A stretch of 64,000 nucleotides of DNA from Capilliphycus salinus (GCF_047276495.1 NZ_CP178543.1:4588001-4652000); one strand, 5' to 3'. Counted from the stretch's first letter, positions 37,102-46,342 are shown. The notes: generated by a model from the sequence alone, not told the origin. Numbers and translations: made by a program.

Positions 37102-37563
37102 CTATACTGTTTTTTTTGAGGGGGATTGCCAAACTGTGGGAGGGTCGTTTTTGGCGGTGGTCTGTTCGAGGGCAGCTATTATATTTTGATTATTATGATG
37201 ATGTTGTTTTTGGTTGTTGACGTAGGTAACGGCTTTTTCTAGCTGTTTGTATCCCATTTAAAATATGCCATATCCTTCTTGCCATGTAAATCGGTCTGAG
37301 GATGTAGATAAAACATGATTCATGTAGTGGGCGCTGCTGCCTTTTATTTGTTTAACAAATTCTGAAATTGATAGGGTTGGGGGAATTGAGACGACCAAAT
37401 GAATATGATCTTCAATGCCTCCAATTACGTGAACAATACTGTTGAGTTGGTCGGCTTTGTTAATAATATAACCGTATAACTTTTTTTCTTTATCGGCTGT
37501 AATCAGAGGTTGACGTTCTTTTGTTGTCCAGATTATATGATAATAAAGTCTCCACAGTGACAT
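37102..37563 (-). pseudogene. REP-associated Y1 transposase with premature stop
   Basis: The first 101 codons encode an IS200/IS605-type HUH transposase: MSLWRLYYHIIWTTKERQPL, the HUH motif in EDHIHLVV (H53, H55), and WQEGYGIF. A TAA at codon 102 (37258-37260) interrupts it, but the same frame continues for 51 codons with YKQLEKAVTYVNNQKQHH, which is the expected catalytic helix (Tyr at codon 114). The expected S-V after the YGIF motif reads stop-M, so one C-to-A change (TCA to TAA) could explain it. Without readthrough the protein lacks its nucleophile. It sits between dndC and dndD, with two REP-like copies just upstream. Confidence 0.85.
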
Positions 37564-37603
37564 GGTTATTAAGATATTGATTGATTTGATTATACAGGAT
37601 TTA

Positions 37604-37684
37604 GCCAGAGATTAAAATCTCTGTCTAAAACATAAAGTCCTCTTAAGAGGACTTGGGTTTTCAGACCGGGAATTTATTCCCCGG
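37604..37684. repeat. REP-like palindromic element, copy 1
   Basis: An 81-bp unit composed of three palindromes in a row: AGAGATTAAAATCTCT, AAGTCCTCTTAAGAGGACTT and CCGGGAATTTATTCCCCGG. An almost identical copy lies at 37786-37866 in the same orientation. Both are close to the Y1 transposase, which is the expected partner type for REP elements. Confidence 0.8.
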
Positions 37685-37785
37685 CGTCGGGGACTTCGGT
37701 TTTCAGACGGCCAGACCCGTCACACCCGTCAACACCCGCCAGCCACACCCGTCAGCCACACCCGTCAGCCAGACCCCCCACACCC
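37685..37785. repeat. Short tandem CACCCGTCAGCCA minisatellite
   Basis: Between the two REP-like copies lie about seven imperfect copies of a 10-15 base word (CACCCGTCA/AGCCACACCCGTCAGCC). There is no frame. Confidence 0.7.
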
Positions 37786-37866
37786 GCCAGAGATTAAAAT
37801 CTCTGTCTAATACATAAAGTCCTCTTAAGAGGACTTGGGTTTTCAGACCGGGAATTTATTCCCCGG
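37786..37866. repeat. REP-like palindromic element, copy 2
   Basis: Same 81-bp unit as 37604-37684, with one or two base changes (CTAATAC for CTAAAAC). It ends 10 bases before the dndC stop, so its hairpins could also terminate dndC transcripts. Confidence 0.8.
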
Positions 37867-37876
37867 TTTAACTAAC

Positions 37877-39499
37877 CTATTCCTCCTCATCGTTGGTGGT
37901 TTCTGAATTCTTGGAATATTTCATGTTTCCCCAAGTTAGTTGTTTAATGGTTTCAACGTCTCCTTCTTGGGCGGCTAACTTTAAATTGCGTCTCAGGTGG
38001 GCGTTTGCAATGGCTTCTTCTTTGCTTCGCGAACTGGTTTCAAAACATTTTTCCAGGTCTTCAAAGATTCCCAAACGACGGGCTTTTGTATAATATTGTC
38101 GTTCGGTATCTAACAGTTTTGCCATTAATTCTAAGTGCATGGCGTTTTCCCCGCAAATTTCTTCTAGGGTTGTCCATTCATCACTCCCTAACAGACTGTT
38201 TTCCATGCCGCGATAGGCGTCTATAAAGGTTTCTCCTGTCACTTCTTTATATATCCTCGGTAAACTATCATCAAATTCGTGTCTTTCTTCTAACCAAATT
38301 CGACGGATTTCGCTAAGTTCTTCTATTGTTAGAAGGGTGATCTCCCCCATGTCTTCAGGCGCATTCTCACGGATTTCTTTTTGAATCGTTAATAATCTTC
38401 TCAACCAATACTCTCGCGCCTCTTTTAGAAAAGGGCCTGGAATGGGTTCAATAGAAACCTCTCCATCTAAATTGCGTTCATATAATTGAACTTTTCCATT
38501 TCTTCGTCTAAAATCACGTCTATCTCTGTTTTCTTCAAGATCTAATTCTTGACGTAAATCTAACAAAGGCTGTAACCACTCTTTTTCTTCATCGTTTCTA
38601 ATCATCGCCGCTAAAGATTTATCTTGACTAACCAAAGTACAAACCCAACAGCCAAAACGAGAACTTCCACAAGTTGGAGTTGAGGTATCAACAACTAACG
38701 GACATTCATTATCTGCGGTTGCTCCTCGATACATGGTAAATAAATCTTTATTACTATGTCCCCAAGGGTTTTCCCATTGCATTAAATAAATCCATACTTC
38801 ATCATTCTGCCAGTCTTCAATAGGACTATAAACCAGTGAATTAGGCAGATTCATATTAGGACTCAAATGTTCTCTAACACGCTTTTTTTCTATTTCTTCC
38901 ATGCGCTGTTCACGGGTTTTACTTTCCGCTTTCCGAATTCCTAAGACTAAGATTGTTTCGCCTCTAGTTCTAATAACTTCGCGAATAAAACGGTTTGAAG
39001 GCTGGATTTTTAGTCGTTCTGTACACCAACGAAATTTTCCGCGAGGTGGTGGATAACCTTTACCAATTAATCCTACCCAAAAGGTTTCTGTAAGTTCAGG
39101 ATGTAGCAAATGAGGCTCAAATGGTAGATTCTGTTCTTGGGCTGCAACTTCTATCGCTTTTAGAGATTTCCTGACCCAAGCTGATACTATAGGATTTTCT
39201 ACTAATGTATCTGTTGTAATTACATGAATAGTTTTACTGCGCTTTTCTGGTGGAAGTGCGGCGATCGCATTCCAAACCAGTTGTAATGTAACAGTGCTAT
39301 CTTTTCCGCCTGAATAACCAATTACCCAAGGAACCTGATCAAGACAGTATAATTGCTGAATCTCAGTAGTAAGAGCTTCTACCACTTCTACCAACTCAGC
39401 GACAGTGCGATTTTTTTGTTTTTTTTCTTCTTGCTGTGCGGTACTCATGTTTGTTGCCCTTTTACTAGCACCCTGTTCAGTTATAATAACCCGTATCAT
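37877..39499 (-). CDS. dndC: DNA phosphorothioation sulfurtransferase DndC
   Basis: 540 residues; an internal ATG at 39448 (MSTAQQEEKK) may be the true start, as it leaves room for a promoter before the divergent gene. PAPS-reductase-like ATP-pyrophosphatase with PP-loop SGGKDST (63-69). Four cysteines, C266, C277, C284 and C287 (ECPLVV...TCGSS...GCWVC), are the expected iron-sulfur ligands. DndC is thought to adenylate the DNA phosphate and pass on sulfur delivered by a cysteine desulfurase. No dndA is nearby, so a chromosomal IscS/SufS would have to serve. The C-terminus is acidic. Divergent from the first DGQHR gene. Confidence 0.92.
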   Translation of the reverse strand: MIRVIITEQGASKRATNMSTAQQEEKKQKNRTVAELVEVVEALTTEIQQLYCLDQVPWVIGYSGGKDSTVTLQLVWNAIAALPPEKRSKTIHVITTDTLVENPIVSAWVRKSLKAIEVAAQEQNLPFEPHLLHPELTETFWVGLIGKGYPPPRGKFRWCTERLKIQPSNRFIREVIRTRGETILVLGIRKAESKTREQRMEEIEKKRVREHLSPNMNLPNSLVYSPIEDWQNDEVWIYLMQWENPWGHSNKDLFTMYRGATADNECPLVVDTSTPTCGSSRFGCWVCTLVSQDKSLAAMIRNDEEKEWLQPLLDLRQELDLEENRDRRDFRRRNGKVQLYERNLDGEVSIEPIPGPFLKEAREYWLRRLLTIQKEIRENAPEDMGEITLLTIEELSEIRRIWLEERHEFDDSLPRIYKEVTGETFIDAYRGMENSLLGSDEWTTLEEICGENAMHLELMAKLLDTERQYYTKARRLGIFEDLEKCFETSSRSKEEAIANAHLRRNLKLAAQEGDVETIKQLTWGNMKYSKNSETTNDEEE

Positions 39500-39540
39500 A
39501 GAGTTTTTAAAAACTTGTTCTCATAGCTTAATATTTACGA

Positions 39541-41142
39541 ATGAAATCTGCAACCGATCCAACCCCCGAACCCAACCCCCAAGACCGAGAAGCGATTGCG
39601 CGGAGCGCAGTGGCGGAGCCAATCGCGAAGGTTCTTGAACCCCTCCTCAACTCCCCCGACACCCTCCTGGTACACAAAACCCAGATGGGAGGAACAGAAG
39701 CCTTTATCGGTTCAGTAACATTGGACTGGTTGGATCGCAAAGTGGGTTATGCTTCCCAACTCCCCCTGTTTAAACGCCACCTGAACCCAGAAACCGGCAA
39801 CGTTGAACGAGTCGCGGACACCGTAGAAGACATCTTACAACGCCCCCTAGACTGGTCGCGTCAACTCCCCCTCGCCCAATACCTCGCCACCCACAAAGCC
39901 CACAAGTTCCCCGCCTTGTTAGTTGTTATCTGTCCGTCTTGGGTCAACCATCCGAAAGCTTTTGAGTGGGATGAGGAAGGACGGGCCACCGAGTCGGCGA
40001 TCGCATTTCAGGGGTTAGACAGTGGCGGACAACTGGGACTGTTGCATTTATCGTCCGATGTTTCAGTATTTGCTTTAGACGGACAACATCGCCTGATGGG
40101 GATACAGGGCTTAATGCGACTGTTGCGAAGTGGAAAACTCCAACCCTACACCAAGGTCAAAAAAGCCGTCGGGGAACCCATCACCTTCGCGGACATGGCC
40201 GAAGTTTCAACCTTAACCCCCGAGGAGATGCGAAACTTAGCCTCCGAAACCATTGGGATCGAGTTCATTCCCGCAATAGTTCCCGGAGAAACTCGCGCGA
40301 TCGCCCGTCAACGGGTCCGATCTATTTTTGTTCACGTTAACCTGATGGCGGTGAAACTCACCAAAGGTCAGTTAGCGCTACTCGACGAGGATGACGGGTT
40401 TTCTATTGTAACGCGACAGGTGGCAGTAACTCATCCTTTATTAATGGAAAAACGCGATCGCAACCCTCGGATAAACTGGGATAGTGCAACGGTGGCCTCC
40501 AAGTCTACGGTTTTAACCACCTTACAAGCCCTCAAAGAGATGACCCAACGCTATTTAAGCGATCGCTTTCCTCACTGGCTTTCGCCCAAACCGGGGTTAG
40601 TTCCCATGCGTCCCGACGATGACGAACTTGACGAGGGGATGCAGGAGTTGCGGCGCCTGTTGGATGCGTTGGCGAGTTTGCCGAGTTATCAACGTCTGGA
40701 AAGGGGCGAGGAAACTCCCGTGTTGCGGCGGTTTAGCTTTGAAAAACCGGGGGGCGAGAGTAATATTTTGTTTCGTCCGGTGGGTCAAGTGGCGATCGCC
40801 CAGGGGTTGGGGGTGTTGGTGTTTCAGCAGAAAAAACCGCTGGTGAGTTTGTTTGAAAAGTTGCGGTCTTTTGATGCCAAGGGCGGGTTTAATGGGATAG
40901 AATACCCCGAGTCTTTGTGGTATGGGGTTTTATTCGATCCGAGTAAACGGCGTATCCGGGTAGCGGGGCGAGATCTGGCGGCGAAGTTGTTGGTTTATAT
41001 ATTGGGTGGAATAGATGAACCGATGGATCGGGCGGAGTTGCGACGGGGGTTGGCGGAGGCGAGAACGTTTGAGAATAGGGCGGTTAATTTTGAGGGGCGG
41101 TTTGTGAAGCCCAGAGAAATTAAATTACCCAATATATTGTAG
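39541..41142 (+). CDS. dndB: DGQHR-domain protein, DndB-like (long form)
   Basis: 533 residues with the DGQHR signature at 180-184 (VFALDGQHRLMGIQG) and DRNPRINWDSATVASKSTVLTTL near 300, as in DndB/DGQHR proteins. DndB is a transcriptional regulator and modulator of phosphorothioation in other bacteria; the motif also occurs in DNA-modification loci without known activity. It is longer than the usual ~360-400 residues. It is divergently transcribed from dndC across 41-92 bases, so the two probably share a control region. Its stop codon lies inside the first unit of the downstream tandem repeat (AATATATTGTAG). Confidence 0.8.
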   Translation: MKSATDPTPEPNPQDREAIARSAVAEPIAKVLEPLLNSPDTLLVHKTQMGGTEAFIGSVTLDWLDRKVGYASQLPLFKRHLNPETGNVERVADTVEDILQRPLDWSRQLPLAQYLATHKAHKFPALLVVICPSWVNHPKAFEWDEEGRATESAIAFQGLDSGGQLGLLHLSSDVSVFALDGQHRLMGIQGLMRLLRSGKLQPYTKVKKAVGEPITFADMAEVSTLTPEEMRNLASETIGIEFIPAIVPGETRAIARQRVRSIFVHVNLMAVKLTKGQLALLDEDDGFSIVTRQVAVTHPLLMEKRDRNPRINWDSATVASKSTVLTTLQALKEMTQRYLSDRFPHWLSPKPGLVPMRPDDDELDEGMQELRRLLDALASLPSYQRLERGEETPVLRRFSFEKPGGESNILFRPVGQVAIAQGLGVLVFQQKKPLVSLFEKLRSFDAKGGFNGIEYPESLWYGVLFDPSKRRIRVAGRDLAAKLLVYILGGIDEPMDRAELRRGLAEARTFENRAVNFEGRFVKPREIKLPNIL

Positions 41143-41490
41143 TTGAATAACCCCCACCAACCTCCCTTTATCCCCCCTAGCCCCCCGAAGATCGGGGGGT
41201 GGGAGGCTAAATATTGTAGTTGAATAACCCCCACCAACCTCCCCCTAACAGGAGGAGGCTAAATATTGTAGTTGAATAACCCCCACCAACCTCCCTTTAT
41301 CCCCCCTAGCCCCCCGAAGATCGGGGGGTGGGAGGCTAAATATTGTAGTTGAATAACCCCCACCAACCTCCCCCTAACAGGAGGAGGCTAAATATTGTAT
41401 TAAAATAACCCCCACCAACCTCCCCCTAACAGGAGGAGGCTAAATATTGTATTAAAATAACCCCCACCAACCTCCCCCTAACAGGACTGA
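41128..41490. repeat. Tandem hairpin repeat array 1 (six units)
   Basis: Six units start with AATATTGTAGTTGAATAACC or its TATTAAAATAACC variant and run into CCCCACCAACCTCC...GGAGGCTAA. They occur near 41131, 41213, 41271, 41340, 41395 and 41446. Two spacer forms alternate: a long one with a CCCCCCGAAGATCGGGGGG hairpin and a short one with CCCCCTAACAGGAGGA. The CCTCC/GGAGG arms can pair within each unit. The first unit includes the dndB-like stop codon. Confidence 0.85.
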
Positions 41491-41516
41491 AGAAAGTTTA
41501 ACTCCCCTCGCCATTA

Positions 41517-41725
41517 AACAATAGTCCCCGACGGGACACCTTTTCCCTCTCCAACTAATAAATAGTCCCTTTGGGACACAATTTTCCCCCTCTCCAACTA
41601 ATAAATAGTCCCTTTGGGACACGATTTTCCCCCTCTCCAACTAATAAATAGTCCCTTTGGGACACGATTTTCCCCCTCTCCAACTAATAAATAGTCCCTT
41701 TGGGACACAATTTCCCTCTCCTCGT
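41517..41725. repeat. Tandem repeat array 2 (five ~43-bp units)
   Basis: Five units carry a palindrome TCCCTTTGGGA (TCCCCGACGGGA in the first) followed by CACGATTTTCCCCCTCTCC and AACTAATAAATAG. They start near 41521, 41561, 41605, 41649 and 41692. A third simpler array (GGAGAGGGCGCTGCGGTGAG and GGAGAGGATAGGGAGAGGT words) follows to about 41850. No gene is present between 41143 and 41985. Confidence 0.85.
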
Positions 41726-41985
41726 AGGAGAGGGTTAGGGAGAGGTAGGAGAGGGCGCTGCGGTGAGGTGGAGAGGGCGCTGCGGTGAGGTGGAGAGGAT
41801 AGGGAGAGGTGGAGAGGATAGGGAGAGGTGGAGAGGGGTTGGGGGAGAGGTCAAAAAATGTTAACGCTACAAGTTTTTTTGATATCAAATCCGAGAATAA
41901 TATATGGTGTTTGATACGGTTTGTTAGGGGGTGGTCATCTGATCATTTTTACATTTACAATACAAAATAGAACTCACAGAATTTT

Positions 41986-43197
41986 ATGTATCAGGACGGC
42001 ATGACCTCACTCAACATGAACGATATTAATGATGATTTTACCGAACTCAATTCTCAGCTTTATGCTGTATTTTCTCCCCTTTTTTCAAAATATAGAGAAG
42101 AAAATTTTTGCTGTCTGGGTTTAAGTTTCCAACAGGGAAAACGGCAAATGATTCAAATTAATGTTCCCGCCCGAGATATTCCCACCCTACTAGAAGCCAA
42201 ACCCTCGGAAGATAACGACCCCGACTCTGGAAAAAATCGTCCGGTTGTTAAAGGTCATGCCGAAGAAATTAAAGAGTATATTGTTCATCATGCCAGTCTA
42301 GATAAGCCTTGGATTTTGGGAACGTTAACCGCCAATATTGACCCGGAAAAAATCACGGTAATTGAGTTGGGTTTGGGAGTGTGTTTTGTTGGAATTCCCC
42401 TGGATACGCCCCTTGATATTACGGACGGACAGCATCGCTGGAAAGCTATTGATGAGTTGTATAGAAACAAACAAATTAAGTTAATCGGAAAAAATTTCTT
42501 TCCCATTACATTGGTTTTAGAAGCGAATTTTAACCAGTGTCAGAAAGATTTTCGAGATATGGCACAAACCAAAGAACTCGACCAATCTTTGTTATTGTCT
42601 TTCGGAGAGTTTAGCGGTCAAGTTGGGATTTTGAAACAATTGGTCGAAAAAGTTTCGATGTTTAGGGGGAAAACCGAAAAGATTAAACGCACTCCCAATT
42701 CTAAGAAAAAGTTGATTTATACGAATAAATTTATTGCGACTGCGGTCAGTTGTGCGTTTGAAAATGATCCGAATGCGACTTTAGAAGATTATGATGTTGA
42801 GGAAGCTTCTCGAATTTTGGCGGAGGCTTTCAACCAGTTCTTTTCCGAATGCCCCCAAACTCAATATATTGCCGGTCAAAGCCCCAAAGATTTAACCGTT
42901 GAGGAAATTAACGATTTTATTAAGGAAAAATCAATTTTAGGGAGATCTGTTGGCTTAGAAATTTTAGCTCGATTACTGCATTTATGCTACAATGAAAATG
43001 AGCAATGTTTTGATTCTTATAAAATTTCCCAACTCGCTCAACTGGACTGGTCATACAGTAGCAATCTGTGGGCAAATAACATAGTTACAATTAATCCAAA
43101 TCCCGACAATCCAGCTAAACCATACAGCATATCTAATAACAAAGGTAATGTAAAAATCGCTGTGAATACGGCAAAAGCACAGTTGGGTTGGATGTAA
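41986..43197 (+). CDS. Second DGQHR-domain (DndB-like) protein
   Basis: 403 residues with DGQHR at 147-151 (DITDGQHRWKAIDELYR). It fits the normal DndB length better than the upstream long form. Further family-like marks are IQINVPARDIPTLLEA, an FREE-type segment KDFRDMAQTKELDQSLLLSF and a helical C-terminus. Starts at 41986, 42001 or 42016 are all possible. It follows the repeat arrays about 840 bases after the first DGQHR gene. Two unlike DGQHR proteins in one locus suggest separate roles (regulator and modification cofactor), but that is inference. Confidence 0.75.
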   Translation: MYQDGMTSLNMNDINDDFTELNSQLYAVFSPLFSKYREENFCCLGLSFQQGKRQMIQINVPARDIPTLLEAKPSEDNDPDSGKNRPVVKGHAEEIKEYIVHHASLDKPWILGTLTANIDPEKITVIELGLGVCFVGIPLDTPLDITDGQHRWKAIDELYRNKQIKLIGKNFFPITLVLEANFNQCQKDFRDMAQTKELDQSLLLSFGEFSGQVGILKQLVEKVSMFRGKTEKIKRTPNSKKKLIYTNKFIATAVSCAFENDPNATLEDYDVEEASRILAEAFNQFFSECPQTQYIAGQSPKDLTVEEINDFIKEKSILGRSVGLEILARLLHLCYNENEQCFDSYKISQLAQLDWSYSSNLWANNIVTINPNPDNPAKPYSISNNKGNVKIAVNTAKAQLGWM

Positions 43198-43281
43198 TTT
43201 TTAATAACTAAATATTGAATAAACTTTTGGGGTATGGGAAACAATACCCCTTTTTAAGTTCAGAGTTGCAGAATTTCACGT

Positions 43282-43708
43282 TCAACCCCAAATCCGACGC
43301 AAATTTAATACAAAACCGGTTAACACCCTTTCACCGGAGAACTCGGAGGGATTTTCTAACACTTCGACTGCCAATTATGGCCGATAAATTTCTACTTGTT
43401 TTTGTTGCGGATCGATTCGTACCATTAGGTAAAATAAAACCAGTCGAGGAGTCAAAAATTTTACCCGTTTCCCCCGAATTACGCCACCATAAATACAACT
43501 CTCCAGAAAGATTGCTATGACGTTCTCCGGTTTCCCAACAATCAGGGGGGTTGACAATTAATTCTCCTTGTGGGGTTCTTTCTAGTCTCAAGTCGGGGTT
43601 GGCTGCGGCTAAGGCTGTAAATTGTTCTTGGGTAACGGACAGGGCGATCGTTGTGGGTAATTCTATTGATAGGGTTTCGGTTTCAGGTCTGGCGGGTGTT
43701 TGTACCAT
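43282..43708 (-). pseudogene. Decayed Uma2-family (DUF820) nuclease-fold gene
   Basis: Uma2 proteins have a PD-(D/E)XK-like fold and are abundant in cyanobacteria. Here the N-terminal half is intact (residues 1-96, to GKIFDSSTGFILPNGTNRS). The conserved PDASWV core that should follow is missing. The frame then shifts, and the typical C-terminus appears in another frame: QQKQVEIYRP, a TAA, then LAVEVLENPSEFSGERVLTG and LRRIWG ending at 43282. So there is an internal deletion of roughly 60-80 residues plus a stop. The 125-residue frame at 43331-43708 cannot be active. Confidence 0.85.
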
Positions 43709-43807
43709 GTTGGCTTTTTGTTATTATGTTTACCCTATTGTCTTATTGTAAATAGAATTAATGCGATCGCGATCAGTTACAATATTGTTAACTTCACAAG
43801 AGTGGGT

Positions 43808-44647
43808 ATGTTAGTCGAACTTGCCATTGGTGATGCTTACGGCGCCGGTTTTGAATTCGCCCCGGATGAATTTGTCGCGACTCACAACACCCTAAGCGGT
43901 TATGTTCAACACCCCCGTCATACCCTGAAACCGGGAAGCTACACCGATGATACTCAGATGAGTTTGGCGATCGCTGAAACTTTAATTGCTAATGATCCTT
44001 GGACGCCGGAAGTTCTCGCGAGTCGGTTTGTAAAAACGTTTAAACGCGATCCGAGAAAAGGTTACGCCAGTCGCTTCTATGAGTTTCTGTTGTCTGTCAA
44101 TGATGGTGAAGAATTTCTGGCTAAAATACAGGGAACCAGTGATAAAAGCGGTTCGGCGATGCGGGTGATGCCGGTGGGAATTTTACCGACTGTCGAACAG
44201 GTGATCGAAGCGGCAACCATTCAAGCTAAACTAACCCATAATAGCCCCAATGGAATTAATGCGGCGATCGCTGCGGCTTTGATGTCCCATTATTTTCTGT
44301 ACCGTTTGGGAAATAAGGAGGGACTGGGATTATTTTTAGAACGTTATATTCCTGGGAGTTGGTCTATTCCTTGGAACCAAAAAGTTAGCACATTGGGTTG
44401 GCAATGCGTCCAAGCTGCGGTGACGGCGATTGTTCGTAATGATAGCCTCAGTAATATTTTACTCGATTGTGTGGCATTTACGGGGGATGTAGACACGGTT
44501 GCGGCGATCGCAATGGCTTCTGGATCTTGTAGTGAGGAAGTCCGTCAAGATTTACCCTCGGGTTTATTTGAGGGTTTAGAAAATGGAAGATATGGTCGAG
44601 ATTATATTATAGAACTGGATCGAAAATTATTGAGCCGAGTGATTTAA
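43808..44647 (+). CDS. ADP-ribosylglycohydrolase-family protein
   Basis: 279 residues from the ATG at 43808; the longer frame from 43700 overlaps the Uma2 remnant and adds a non-family extension. The binuclear Mg-binding residues are in SYTDDTQMSLAIAE (T46, D47, D48) and in the C-terminal GDVDTVAAIAMASG. The family removes ADP-ribose from proteins or small molecules (DraG, ARH). The substrate here is unknown. It stands between the Dnd genes and the recombinase, so it may belong to the island. Confidence 0.85.
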   Translation: MLVELAIGDAYGAGFEFAPDEFVATHNTLSGYVQHPRHTLKPGSYTDDTQMSLAIAETLIANDPWTPEVLASRFVKTFKRDPRKGYASRFYEFLLSVNDGEEFLAKIQGTSDKSGSAMRVMPVGILPTVEQVIEAATIQAKLTHNSPNGINAAIAAALMSHYFLYRLGNKEGLGLFLERYIPGSWSIPWNQKVSTLGWQCVQAAVTAIVRNDSLSNILLDCVAFTGDVDTVAAIAMASGSCSEEVRQDLPSGLFEGLENGRYGRDYIIELDRKLLSRVI

Positions 44648-44702
44648 AGGTAATTTGTTAAAGGTTTTTGGTGTGAGTGAGCGTGAGTTTTAAGGTGTGT
44701 TG

Positions 44703-44930
44703 TTAACTGGCGATTTGATTGTTTTTGGGTTTGATTAGGGCTTTTTTGATTTGAGATTTTCGCAATCGCATAAAGGGTTTCCCTTCAATTAACCAACTTA
44801 AATCAAAGATTTGTTCTCCTCGATAGCTAATTTTACACCCGACTATAAATAGTGAAAATCCCGAGATTTTAATCCCCGAAGATTTAAAAGGACAGCTTTT
44901 TTTCGGACAAGTTGTACATTTGATTTCCAT
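44703..44930 (-). CDS. Small Cys-containing protein, 75 aa
   Basis: Using the ATG at 44930 (a start at 44966 adds 12 residues): MEIKCTTCPKKSCPF, a possible zinc-knuckle-like CxxCxxxxC, then a mostly beta-strand part (ISGFSLFIVGCKISYRG) and a basic tail (RLRKSQIKKALIKPKNN). No known family recognised. Convergent with the ADP-ribosylglycohydrolase gene. Confidence 0.45.
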   Translation of the reverse strand: MEIKCTTCPKKSCPFKSSGIKISGFSLFIVGCKISYRGEQIFDLSWLIEGKPFMRLRKSQIKKALIKPKNNQIAS

Positions 44931-44966
44931 AAGATTTATTCCTCTCCCCTCTTTATCTATAGTCAA

Positions 44967-45303
44967 TATTTCCTATAGTTTCAGTGATGATGGTGTTGAG
45001 AGGAATTGATTTTGATCTTTATCGCAAGTGAGATATATCAACAAGGATTATGGGTTGAAGTCCGTTAATTTAGTGATTTTGATCGAGTTAATTGGTGATG
45101 ACTATCACAACCCGAGAGTATTTAATCTTCAACTCTAAACTTATTTTAGTCTGGGGTTAATGGAGGCGCGCGCTAAAAGGGGGTAATTTTCCGAAAAAAA
45201 GTCTGGGAAGTCGGAGGGTGAGGGGGGCGGGCGCTAATTCCCGTAAGGGTAGTTATCGGAATTAGATAAGATAGAATTTCTATAAACACCCCAACTACAC
45301 CCC
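44967..45303. other. Gene-free gap with one short inverted repeat
   Basis: AT-rich leftward part, GC-rich rightward part. CTAATTCC and GGAATTAG (about 45234-45264) form an inverted repeat just upstream of the recombinase. I see no gene. Confidence 0.4.
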
Positions 45304-46342
45304 ATGTCTATCCCGGAATCCTCAATTACCCAATCACCCAATTCTCCCGTTGGTGTCGCGCGCCTTCTGAATGTCTTTGCTGATTTTCTCGATCTCGATG
45401 TCGGCGCCGGAGATGCGGCGACGGATACCCTCATTACCTACAAGCGCCAACTCATTCAGTTTCTCGACTGGTGCGATCACAGACAGCTTCATCCGGCTGA
45501 AATTACCAAAGATGATATTAAAAAATACCGTCGCTGGATGATTGATAAAAAAGGTTTTAAACCCGCAACTATCGCTTTAAAACTCTCGGTGGTGCGAAGA
45601 TTTTATCAGGCTGCATTGGAAAAAGGACTGCTATCCGTTAACCCCGCAGCCGGGGTAAAAGCACCCAAAGAAAAACGCGATCCCGCCGAAAAAATTACCT
45701 ATTTAGAAGCCTCGGAAGTTGAACACTTCTTTGCCACAATTACCGACGATGGTAGCCTGAAATCTGCACGGGATAAAGCTCTTTTGGCAATTTTAACCTT
45801 AGAAGGGCCGCGAACGGTAGAGTTGCATCGGGCGAATATTTCTGATATCGTAAGGCAGGGTAAAAATTGGGGGATTCGCGTTGAAGGAAAGCGCAATATT
45901 CGCATCGTACCCCTAACACCCGAAATCGCCCAATTGTTGAGGGTTTATCTCGAACGCCGAGAAGCAACAGAAGGACAGCTTAAACCCTCGAGTCCTCTGT
46001 TTATTGCAGTCGGAAATCGGGCCGGAGGAAAACGCATTTCTCGGCGGGGAATTCGGTTGATTGTAGATGGGTATCTCCAAGAAGCCGAGTTAAAACACAC
46101 GCCAGGGCGAACTTTATCGACTCACAGCTTGAGACACACGGCGGGAACTTTGGCGATCGCGATCGGGGGCGGAGTTGCGTCAGGTTCAAGATTTGTTGGG
46201 ACACGCCGATCCGCGAACCACTTGTATTTACGCCCACGTTGGCGATCGCTGGGAAAATAACCCCGCCTTGAAGTTGGGAATAAAACTTGAGAATGATAAT
46301 CGTCAACAACTCACGGAGAATAATAAACCGTCTGACATTTGA
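45304..46342 (+). pseudogene. Tyrosine recombinase (XerC/D-like), frameshifted near the C-terminus
   Basis: SAM-like N-terminal domain (YKRQLIQFLDWCD, ITKDDIKKYRRWMIDKKG) and catalytic domain with R170 (LEGPRTVELHR), H274 and R277 (STHSLRHTAGTLAIA). In frame 1 the protein then ends in nonsense at 46260. In frame +1 from 46172 the proper end appears: ELRQVQDLLGHADPRTTCIY, with the catalytic His and Tyr, then AHVGDRWENN to a TGA at 46342. A one-base insertion in GATCGGGGGCGG (46161-46172) explains it; a sequencing error is possible. It probably integrated the neighbouring island. Confidence 0.85.

Noticed and set aside
41128..41725. Possible CRISPR array
   Set aside because: Units are adjacent and vary in their own sequence, with no unique spacers of equal length and no cas genes in the window.
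43215..43520. 101-codon frame on the plus strand
   Set aside because: It is the antisense of the decayed Uma2 gene, whose minus-strand translation matches the family on both ends.
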